DNA of 64,000 nt, taken from assembly GCF_900129975.1 (NCBI RefSeq), contig NZ_FSRG01000003.1:358727-422726 (forward strand), given 5' to 3'. Under the pieces are notes generated by a model. The model worked only from the letters and a program-made list of their open reading frames with translations, was not told the DNA's origin and did no database searches. Below are positions 41,937-49,650 of the stretch, in pieces (position 1 is the first letter of the stretch; every line of letters begins with the position of its first letter). The translations under genes were made by a program, and so were the position numbers. This DNA is from Halodesulfovibrio marinisediminis DSM 17456. GTDB taxonomy: Bacteria; Desulfobacterota; Desulfovibrionia; Desulfovibrionales; Desulfovibrionaceae.

Positions 41937-43235
41937 ATGGTGAGTAAACGAGTGTTGGCAAGTGTATGCTTGGCAGCATTACTGATGGGAACTCAGGCGT
42001 CAGCAGAAGATACGGGGGTAGACTCTGCTGTAAATAATGTTTCTGAATCTGCCGCGACCGTAGTGGAAGAAGGGATTCGCCCAGAAGCAACACAGGTTCA
42101 GCTTATTGAGCAGGCCATACGTGAGGTGGAAACACAGGTGCAGCGTGAGAGTGAGTTGCACGTTTACCAGCATGCTCAAGAGGCTTCCAGTTTGCCTGAG
42201 GGGCAGTTAAGCAAAGTTACACCAATGCTTCAGTACCAACCGGAACAACAGGTACAGTATGCGCAGCATGGACAGGACTCCAGCGACAGTTCCGCGGTAT
42301 CTCAGTCGTTGTATAAAGGTGGTTCTGAGATTTTAGCAGAGTTGCCAAAGGCGCGGTTGATTCCTGACGATCAGGCTGAGCTTGCGAGTGTTGAACCGTA
42401 TCAGTCTGGCTACATAGAAAAATATGAACATGGTGCAATTAACTGGTTTACAGGTACTGTTACAGCCACTGGCGAAAGTCTTTCAACAGGTCTTTCGGTA
42501 AGTAGTCGTCAAGCTCGCTTAAGAACACTTCGAGCCGCTACCGTTGATGCACGAAAAAATTTATTTGAGATCTTGAGCACAATTCCGGTGACGGAAAAAT
42601 TGCGCGTAAAGAATATCTTACGATCAGACGAAGATGTTATGCAGTTTGTGCGTGGTGATATGCAGAACTCACGCATTACAACAACGAGTTTTAGTGAGGA
42701 CGGCATAGCGAAGGTTACTGTCAGTATTGCATTACGCGATATGTTTCTTGAGAAGCTTATCGGTAAGCATGTGTCGTTTCATCGCGTAAGTGATAACCCG
42801 TATTCTGCTGTTAATGCTATTGCTGAATCAATTGAAAAAGCAGTAGAGCCAGAAGAACAGTATGAGTCTGCCGACGTGGATGCTATGTTACCAATTGCAT
42901 ACACTGGCCTGCTGATTGATGCGCGTGAAGTGGGTATTAAGCCTGCCATCACGGTTACTATCAAGGATGAAGCAGGAAATGTTTTATACAGTCCACGTGT
43001 TGTAAATCGTAGTGTTGCTTTGAAGAACGGCATGGTTGAATATGCAGGTACATGGGAAGAGGCTATTACTTCTAAGCGTAGCTCAACAAATCCATTAGTG
43101 CTTAAGGCAGTAAGCGTTCAGGGAAGATCACGTAGTAATATTGTAATTTCAGACGAACAGGCTTTGTTGCTGAAACAGATAAACAATGCGCATAAGTTCC
43201 TTGAAGAAGGGCGTGTGGTTGTTGTCTGTAATTAG
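41937..43235 (+). CDS. Secreted protein, LPP20-like central domain
   Basis: 432 residues. Signal peptide KRVLASVCLAALLMGTQASA, cleaved before ED; no lipobox. Residues 30-160 are Gln/Glu-rich and low in complexity. The middle (ARLRTLRAATVDARKNLFEIL, then MQNSRITTTSFSEDGIAKVTVSIAL) resembles LPP20/FlgT-type envelope domains; the C-terminal domain has TGLLIDAREVGIKPAITVTI. Likely periplasmic. Link to cbiK unclear beyond adjacency. Function not known. Confidence 0.6.
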   Translation: MVSKRVLASVCLAALLMGTQASAEDTGVDSAVNNVSESAATVVEEGIRPEATQVQLIEQAIREVETQVQRESELHVYQHAQEASSLPEGQLSKVTPMLQYQPEQQVQYAQHGQDSSDSSAVSQSLYKGGSEILAELPKARLIPDDQAELASVEPYQSGYIEKYEHGAINWFTGTVTATGESLSTGLSVSSRQARLRTLRAATVDARKNLFEILSTIPVTEKLRVKNILRSDEDVMQFVRGDMQNSRITTTSFSEDGIAKVTVSIALRDMFLEKLIGKHVSFHRVSDNPYSAVNAIAESIEKAVEPEEQYESADVDAMLPIAYTGLLIDAREVGIKPAITVTIKDEAGNVLYSPRVVNRSVALKNGMVEYAGTWEEAITSKRSSTNPLVLKAVSVQGRSRSNIVISDEQALLLKQINNAHKFLEEGRVVVVCN

Positions 43236-43262
43236 TATTCCTTCTGGTTTGAAATAGAGAAT

Positions 43263-43297
43263 AAAAAAGGTGAGTCCAATGGGCTCACCTTTTTTTA
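43263..43297. terminator. Bidirectional terminator 1
   Basis: AAAAAAGGTGAG...CTCACCTTTTTTT with a GTCCAATGG-type loop. A near copy lies at 43427-43463. Confidence 0.85.
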
Positions 43298-43426
43298 TTC
43301 TGTAGCAGATTGAAATTCATAAAGTCTTTGTATGGCATTAGCAAAATTTTTCGCCGAATCGCATTTGAGAGGGCTTATCTTTTCGTGAATATAAGCGGCT
43401 GGTCTCTTGCCTGTCGAAGACAAAAC

Positions 43427-43463
43427 AAAAAAAGGGTGAATCCAATGGACTCACCCTTTTTTA
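43427..43463. terminator. Bidirectional terminator 2
   Basis: AAAAAAAGGGTGA...TCACCCTTTTTT with loop ATCCAATGGAC, almost the same as terminator 1. It serves the protease gene on the minus strand. Confidence 0.85.
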
Positions 43464-43481
43464 ATAACTTAGCCTTATTTG

Positions 43482-46094
43482 CTACGGCGCTACACGAAGA
43501 ATGTATGCTTTATCTACATTGAGATATTTTTTCGCAATTTCTTGAATATCTTTTGGAGTCAGATTTTGTACTTGCTCCACGATATCTTTGTTGTAGCTAA
43601 GCGGCAGTTGTGCTGTTGCCAGACCTGCTGCTTCCGCACTGCGGCTGCCGAGGCTTTGGTGACCACGGTAGTACTGTCCGCGCATCAGATTTTGTCCGCG
43701 TTTGATTTGCTCTTCGGAAAGAGGTTTGTCTTGAATCTCTTTGATGATTCTGCGGAAACCATCCATGGCAGCTTCTTCTTTGCTTGGCTCAGTGCCGATG
43801 TAGAAGTAGGTGAAGCCGGTAATGGTGGACTGCCAGCTTGATGCAGTAACAGTATAGCCGAGACCGTGTTTGTCGCGCAGATCGTTAAAGAGCAAGCCGC
43901 TCTGACCTGCAAGAATGGTCTGCATAAGTTCAAGCCCTGCTGTGTCTTCACTGGTAAGCGGCACAGTTTCGAAAATCATGAACAGGTGAGCCTGATTACG
44001 ATCTTTGAGGGCAATAGACTTGATGCGATCGTTGTTCCATGTAGGAACGAATTTCTCAGGACGTTTTTGAGTTGGTTCTGGAAGGCCTTTGGCGAATGCG
44101 ATGATTGCATCACGGTCGAATACGCCGGCAACAGCCATTGTCCATGGCATTGCCTTTTGCTTTTTCCAGAAGTCGTCAACGTCGTCCTGAGTGAATTTTT
44201 CTATTCGTGCAGGAATACCTGCATGGTAGTAGTTGTAAATGGAATCTGTGAACAGGAACGGGAAGAGGTTACGGGTTGCCAGACCAAGCGGCTGGTCTTC
44301 ACGTAACTTAATACCTGCAATCTGATCAGTTTTTTCACGATTTACTTCCTCTTCAGCCATGGTCGGATTCTGCACCATTTGGGTGAAGAGTTTCAGGATA
44401 TCTTTAGAGAAACGTGCTGGGTAACGCGCGCTTACTGAGAAGGTTCTTCTGCTTGCAGATGCTGCAATAGAAGATGCACGGTCAGCAAGGTATTCTTCAA
44501 TTGCTGGGGCATCCATAGAACCTGTTCCCTTGGTGAGAACGCGGGCAGCAAGTACGGAAAGTCCTTCCTGCTTTTTGGTTATGAGGGAGTCCCCACCCAT
44601 AAAGTCCATATCGATTGCAACGTACGGCAGTGTGTTGTCAGGGATAAGGATCAGCTGACGACCGTTACCGAGGTCGATAGTTTCTTTCTTACCGGCAGCT
44701 TCTTCAGCTTTTTTCAGCTTTTTGGCAGCTTCTTCAGATTCCCAGTTTTTAACTACCTGCGCGGTCAGCGTTGTTTCGCTTACAGTACTATCTTGCGGTG
44801 CAAGAAGAGTAGCCTTTAAACGCTCCGGTTTAAGGTAGGTGTCGATAAGATTTTGAAGTTGCTCACGGTTTACGTTTTTAACTTCATCAAGGTAGTTCTG
44901 TTCTCCTTGCTCTCCACCAAAGAAGAATTCGAACAGACCGATCTTGGATGTAAGACCGGAAAGGGTTTCTTTTGCGCGGAAAAGCGAGTCTTCAAGATTT
45001 AAACGAACACGGGCAATGTCTTCATCTTTGAATTCAGACGCCTTGAGGTTGCTCAAATCTTTCATGAGTTCAGGCCAGAACTTGTCTAATTTATCTGCAT
45101 CCAGCACTGCTGTGATGTAGATAAGACCTGCGCGTTCAAAAGAGTATGCAGATGCAGAGATGGAGTCGACCAGCTGTTTTTCATACTGGTATTTGCGGTA
45201 GAACGGAGATGTCTTATCGCCGCCCATGAGCTGTGCCAGCATGTCAATACCAGTGGTGTTAACATCTTCAAATCCTGGGATTGGGAATGAAATGCCAAGG
45301 TATACTTTGTTCCATTTTCCTTCTACGACCTGAACGTTCGGGCCTGTTGAATCCAGTTTTTCAAGATTAACAATGGAAGGCGGGGTGACGTTGGCAGTGT
45401 TTTCAAGGCCGCCATACAGTTTCTCTGCTTCAGCAAGGACAGTTTTTTCGTCAATATCGCCGCATACAACCAGCAGCATCTGTTGTGGCTGATAATGCTT
45501 ATTAATGTAATTGGCAATATCGTCGCGAGTGAAGGAATTAATGGTGTCACGATAGCCGATGATAGGCCATGCATAAGTTGTCCCTTTCATCGTCTGCTGT
45601 TGCAGATTTTTGAAAAGAAAGCCGAATGGGCTGTCTTCACCACGTTCCAACTCGGAAATAACAACTTTTTTTTCAGACTCGAGTTCTTCTGGATCAATAG
45701 TGGCAAAAAAAGCCTGATCACGTAAAACCTTCAGTCCTGTTTTCCATGCATCGGCAGGGAGGTCTGCAATATATACTGTGTAATCAAAACTGGTAGCGGC
45801 GTTGAGGTAGCCACCTAATTCTTCAATACTTGCAGCAATCTGGCCCTTTGCATAGTTTTTGGTGCCTTTGAAAACCATATGTTCAAGCACATGACTGATG
45901 CCGGCTTCTCTTGGCTCTTCATAGCCGGAACCAGCATGTACATACAGTCTTGTTGAAACAAGCGGGAATCGCTTGTCTTCTTGAATCAGAACAGTCAAAC
46001 CATTTTTGAGTTTAGTCACCGTTGCCGCAGAAGCTGCGGTTGCAGTGCACATCATAAGTACTCCACAAAAAAGAATAAGAAGTCGTTTGAACAT
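43482..46094 (-). CDS. M16 family zinc metalloprotease (two-domain)
   Basis: 870 residues from the ATG at 46094, which has AGGAGG 6 bases upstream. Signal peptide at residues 1-23 (ending ASA), so periplasmic. The active-site HVLEH (68-72; inverted zinc motif HxxEH) lies in GISHVLEHMVFKGTKNY, with the distal Glu in EKKVVISELERG. The C-terminal M16 repeat lacks a zinc motif, as is usual. This is the PqqL/pitrilysin-like processing peptidase group. A Lys/Glu-rich linker joins the halves. Confidence 0.9.
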   Translation of the reverse strand: MFKRLLILFCGVLMMCTATAASAATVTKLKNGLTVLIQEDKRFPLVSTRLYVHAGSGYEEPREAGISHVLEHMVFKGTKNYAKGQIAASIEELGGYLNAATSFDYTVYIADLPADAWKTGLKVLRDQAFFATIDPEELESEKKVVISELERGEDSPFGFLFKNLQQQTMKGTTYAWPIIGYRDTINSFTRDDIANYINKHYQPQQMLLVVCGDIDEKTVLAEAEKLYGGLENTANVTPPSIVNLEKLDSTGPNVQVVEGKWNKVYLGISFPIPGFEDVNTTGIDMLAQLMGGDKTSPFYRKYQYEKQLVDSISASAYSFERAGLIYITAVLDADKLDKFWPELMKDLSNLKASEFKDEDIARVRLNLEDSLFRAKETLSGLTSKIGLFEFFFGGEQGEQNYLDEVKNVNREQLQNLIDTYLKPERLKATLLAPQDSTVSETTLTAQVVKNWESEEAAKKLKKAEEAAGKKETIDLGNGRQLILIPDNTLPYVAIDMDFMGGDSLITKKQEGLSVLAARVLTKGTGSMDAPAIEEYLADRASSIAASASRRTFSVSARYPARFSKDILKLFTQMVQNPTMAEEEVNREKTDQIAGIKLREDQPLGLATRNLFPFLFTDSIYNYYHAGIPARIEKFTQDDVDDFWKKQKAMPWTMAVAGVFDRDAIIAFAKGLPEPTQKRPEKFVPTWNNDRIKSIALKDRNQAHLFMIFETVPLTSEDTAGLELMQTILAGQSGLLFNDLRDKHGLGYTVTASSWQSTITGFTYFYIGTEPSKEEAAMDGFRRIIKEIQDKPLSEEQIKRGQNLMRGQYYRGHQSLGSRSAEAAGLATAQLPLSYNKDIVEQVQNLTPKDIQEIAKKYLNVDKAYILRVAP

Positions 46095-46298
46095 TCCATG
46101 CCTCCTATTGCCTAAGCAAACAACATGTTCAAAAGGTAGTGTACGCAATGGTTACAATTTGGCAAGGAGAACCATCGGTTGTGACATACAGGTTATAGGG
46201 GGGCTGTGCAAGTAATGTGTACATTGAGTCAATAACAGGGTATAGTGCCGCGACCTATTGCATGCCAAGGGTATTTCCCTTTACGGAGTGATGTTTGA

Positions 46299-47849
46299 AT
46301 GTTGGATTCGCTTGTTGGAACAATTCTGACAGACGCACGAACTGTACTTGATGATTTGGATCCATTCCTTCTGGAACTGGAAGTTTCTGCCGAGCGCTCA
46401 GATGCGGCGCTTCTTTCGACAATAAATAATACAACACCGCTACTTTCTAATTGTTTTAACTTGCTAGGGCTGATTGACGCAGTGGCTCTGGTTGACCTGT
46501 TGCAGCTTGTGACCGGAGCGTTCCGAAAACAGACACTCTCACTTTCGTATGTAAATATCCGTGAAGTTATTCGTGCTTTCAGCGCGCTTGTAGCATTTCT
46601 TGATAGTGCAGATGCTGAGAAAATTTCTATAGCAAATAACGCCTTGAAAGAGTTGGTAGAAGAAGTATGGCCTTCTGAATCTCATAAAATGCTTGCGACT
46701 CATTCCTTGCGAGATTCGTATGGAAATGTGGCATTTTCTATTGCCGGACATGTACTGGATGACGATTTCATGCAGGAATGTACCTGCTATGTACTCGAAC
46801 TGGATGAAAGCGGCGTGCTTGCCGGAACCCAGTTTACTCCTTTCTCTTTATTGCAATTCCTTTACAAAAGCGGACAGGTTCTGGATGTGCAGTTTGCACC
46901 ACCGGAGTCTGATGCGTATTTGCAGGTGCTGTTTGCAACAGTACTTGACACAGAACAGTTGCAGCTGGTGCTTGATCTTCCAGAATCCGCCATTCATGCC
47001 ATATATATTTCTTCTTTTGGTTCAACTAAGCCTGCTTGGACATGTACTCCTCGAGTTGACGAAGCTGATGATATTAGCAGCATTTCTCAAGTACAGGATA
47101 ATGCCTATCAAGAATCTAAGGACGTTCAACGTAATGTCGCTTCTTCAGATGACAGTAGGTTGGATGATGGCTCTATCGGTAAGCTGGAACAGGGCTCAAA
47201 TCCTTGGTCACTGGTTGCAGATGAACAGAAACAGGAAGTGAGCCAACCATCTTCTGCTGACAATGCAGCTATTGACAAGTTTGCGTTACTTGAAGCGGAA
47301 CTTGAAGGCGAGCTGTTTGAAGAAGCACTTTCTGCTGGTATAGAAGCTCGCTCCTTCGATAGGGCAAAACAGGAATTGCCTGAAAAGTCGGAACCAGTTT
47401 CTGGAAAACAAGATGAGCTTCCTAAAGCTGAACAGTCTGCAGTGGCTGCGGCATCAGATAGTGGCTTTGAAGAACGTCATGAGGATGTAGAACAGGAGCC
47501 AACTCCTCAGGTAGAAGAACTGCACGGTTTAAGTTATAAGCGGGATCAGAATCGCGTAACATTGTATGTTTCGACCGTTGAAAATGCTGTGGAAGCAGAG
47601 CAGTTGAGGGCGGCGTTGCTTGAACTGCTTGCCTCGCATGCTGATGTTGAGCTGGTGCTGTGTGCTCCGATTCGAGGTAATCTAGAGCTTCTTCAACTGT
47701 TGTTGTCAGCAGCTATGACAGCTGGGTTGCGGCGGCAGAAATTCCGTGTTTCCGGTGACGGTAAAGACAGTGTGGGTATGCTGCTTGCAGGCTGCGGCAT
47801 AACTGTTGATGTGCTGAAAGCGCAAGGCATTGCAGACTTCTTGGGATAG
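46299..47849 (+). CDS. Degenerate HPt/CheA-like protein with C-terminal STAS-like domain
   Basis: 516 residues. Residues 1-110 form a helical bundle like CheA P1, but where HPt proteins have H-x-[LIM]-K-G there is LSNCFNLLGL, with no phospho-acceptor His. Residues 140-245 are beta-rich; 250-410 are acidic and disordered; the C-terminal ~95 (RVTLYVSTVENAVEAEQLRAAL ... LLLSAAMTAGLRRQKFRV) look like a STAS domain. This suggests a chemotaxis or signalling adaptor that lost phosphotransfer. Monocistronic. Confidence 0.5.
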   Translation: MLDSLVGTILTDARTVLDDLDPFLLELEVSAERSDAALLSTINNTTPLLSNCFNLLGLIDAVALVDLLQLVTGAFRKQTLSLSYVNIREVIRAFSALVAFLDSADAEKISIANNALKELVEEVWPSESHKMLATHSLRDSYGNVAFSIAGHVLDDDFMQECTCYVLELDESGVLAGTQFTPFSLLQFLYKSGQVLDVQFAPPESDAYLQVLFATVLDTEQLQLVLDLPESAIHAIYISSFGSTKPAWTCTPRVDEADDISSISQVQDNAYQESKDVQRNVASSDDSRLDDGSIGKLEQGSNPWSLVADEQKQEVSQPSSADNAAIDKFALLEAELEGELFEEALSAGIEARSFDRAKQELPEKSEPVSGKQDELPKAEQSAVAAASDSGFEERHEDVEQEPTPQVEELHGLSYKRDQNRVTLYVSTVENAVEAEQLRAALLELLASHADVELVLCAPIRGNLELLQLLLSAAMTAGLRRQKFRVSGDGKDSVGMLLAGCGITVDVLKAQGIADFLG

Positions 47850-47870
47850 TAAATCGTAAGCATAAGAAAA

Positions 47871-47924
47871 GGACTGCCTTAATATACGCTATGCGTCCCC
47901 CGCCGATTGCGTATGTGGCAGTCC
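47871..47924. repeat. Branched hairpin downstream of 46299-47849
   Basis: GGACTGCC (47871-47878) pairs with GGCAGTCC (47917-47924), and inside it ATACGC pairs with GCGTAT. No T run; weak terminator or RNA-stabilising structure. Confidence 0.5.
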
Positions 47925-47942
47925 CCTGGAGTGATGTTAAAC

Positions 47943-48215
47943 TTATGGCACCTTGCACTCATCGCCTTCACTGCAATAATTAAAAATAAATTGTCCTATT
48001 TGTGTACCAAGATGTACACACTCAATGCCGTTTATGCATTCTTGTGCATCGTTAGGGTCGATGATTGTCGTTAACTCATGTTGCTGTTTGGAAAGTTGAG
48101 CCACCCAAGCTTTTTTGTCTTTATCAAAATGTACAGTCAATTCTATTTGGTGTTTCGTGATTTCCGGATAAAACGATAATATTTTAGAACGTAAGTTTTC
48201 TGGTGTAACTAACAT
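47943..48215 (-). CDS. Small hypothetical protein
   Basis: 90 residues. Mixed alpha/beta pattern with EITKHQIELTVHFDKDKKAWVAQLSKQQHEL in shortened reading, then three cysteines (EC, EC, YC) and a C-terminal CSEGDECKVP. AGGAG lies ~8 bases upstream of the ATG (minus strand). No family recognised. Confidence 0.6.
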   Translation of the reverse strand: MLVTPENLRSKILSFYPEITKHQIELTVHFDKDKKAWVAQLSKQQHELTTIIDPNDAQECINGIECVHLGTQIGQFIFNYCSEGDECKVP

Positions 48216-48370
48216 TTGTCAGCTCCTTTGCTTACTATAAGCATAGTTGAGAGGGCAGGGCTGCACAACGTTAGTAGCACAGAATATCAAGTGCGACGGT
48301 GCGTGGTAATGCTTTATCTTCTTAGAATTGTGGGTATTCTGCGAAGCCGTCTGTTGTAAAAAATAACGAA

Positions 48371-48403
48371 AAAAAGCCGTGACCATATGGTCACGGCTTT
48401 TTC
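48371..48403. terminator. Bidirectional terminator
   Basis: AGCCGTGACC (48375-48384) pairs with GGTCACGGCT (48389-48398) around ATAT, with A and T runs on the two sides. It ends the gene at 48424-49521. Confidence 0.85.
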
Positions 48404-48423
48404 TGTTAACAGAACGGAATATT

Positions 48424-49521
48424 CTACTTTTTAGTAGATGAGAACTCATTTCTCAAAGAGTCGATGAGTTTCTTAACAGGAATAATTTCCTTAATACGGT
48501 GTACGTTAGTACCGGAGAATGCAAACCCTCGAGCAAGGTTACCTTTTTTAGCGTTAAGCAGTGCTGCAGCGATGCAGTATGGGCTTTGTTCGTGTGCGCA
48601 GTTGTGAATGCACTCAAATACACACTTGAACGGCTTTTTAAGGCCTTCGCGGGAGTCTTCTACAAACTTGTTTTTAAGAGCGCGACCTGGGAGACCCACA
48701 GGGCTCTTGATAACGGTTACGTCTTCTTCTGTTGCTTCAACATATGCTTGTTTAAAGCGGTCATCAGCATCACACTCGTTTGTAGCAACAAATCTGGTTC
48801 CCATCTGTACCCCTGCTGCACCCATGTCGATGAATTTTTTAATATCTTCACCAGTGTAGATGCCCCCTGCAGCGATAACAGGAATGGTTTTTCCTGATTT
48901 TTCTTCAAATTCTTTAACCGTATCGATAACTTCGCTTACTACTTTTTCAAGAGCAAACTCAGGATCTTCGAGCTGGTCAGCTTTAAATCCAAGATGTCCA
49001 CCGGCTTTGGGTCCCTCAACCACAAAAGCGTCCGGCAGGTAATCATACTTGGATGCCCACTTTTTACAAAGAATCTTAGCAGCACGAGCTGATGAGACGA
49101 TAGGCACAAGCTTAGTGTGAGCCTTTTCCTTGTTTTCTTCGTAATATTCTTTCAGGTACGCTGGTAAATCCAATGGAAGTCCTGCACCTGAGAAGATTAC
49201 GTCGATCTTTTCATCAAGAGAGGTTTTAACGAGGTCGGCAAAGTTTGTAAGAGCAACCATAATGTTGACTCCGAGTACGCCCTTGGTCATCTCTTTTGCT
49301 TTGCGAATTTCTTTACGCATAGCACGGATGTTTGCTTCCATAGGGTTTTTGCCTACGTCAGGTTCACCCATTCCGATCATCGCGCCAGCGATAACTCCGA
49401 TGCCTCCCTCATTGGCAACGGCACTAGCAAGATTGGAAAGAGAAATCCCAACGCCCATACCTCCCTGAATAATAGGAGTATTGGCAACTACGTCGCCAAT
49501 CTTCAAGGTAGGAAATGACAT
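48424..49521 (-). CDS. Nitronate monooxygenase family flavoprotein
   Basis: 365 residues. TIM-barrel FMN enzyme: IIQGGMGVGISLSNLASAV, GVLGVNIMVAL, IFSGAGLPLDLP, PVIAAGGIYTGEDIKKF and GAAGVQMGTRFVAT. The family includes nitronate monooxygenases and FabK-type enoyl reductases. The C-terminal HNCAHEQSPYCIAAAL insertion with extra cysteines is typical of anaerobe members whose substrate is unknown. SD TGGAGGA lies upstream of the start (minus strand). Confidence 0.85.
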   Translation of the reverse strand: MSFPTLKIGDVVANTPIIQGGMGVGISLSNLASAVANEGGIGVIAGAMIGMGEPDVGKNPMEANIRAMRKEIRKAKEMTKGVLGVNIMVALTNFADLVKTSLDEKIDVIFSGAGLPLDLPAYLKEYYEENKEKAHTKLVPIVSSARAAKILCKKWASKYDYLPDAFVVEGPKAGGHLGFKADQLEDPEFALEKVVSEVIDTVKEFEEKSGKTIPVIAAGGIYTGEDIKKFIDMGAAGVQMGTRFVATNECDADDRFKQAYVEATEEDVTVIKSPVGLPGRALKNKFVEDSREGLKKPFKCVFECIHNCAHEQSPYCIAAALLNAKKGNLARGFAFSGTNVHRIKEIIPVKKLIDSLRNEFSSTKK

Positions 49522-49650
49522 GATTCAGTCCTCCAAATGCGGCGCTTCAATTCCGCATTGTGATTATATGTACTGCGCGGTGTCTCGCAGTCGGAGTGCA
49601 GTAGTTAGTTAGGACATACTGCACCCAATTATTTGCTTCGGTGATATTCT

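Noticed and set aside
46693..47241. Plus-strand frame of 182 codons within the HPt/STAS-like gene
   Set aside because: Shadow in another frame; no ribosome site and odd composition.
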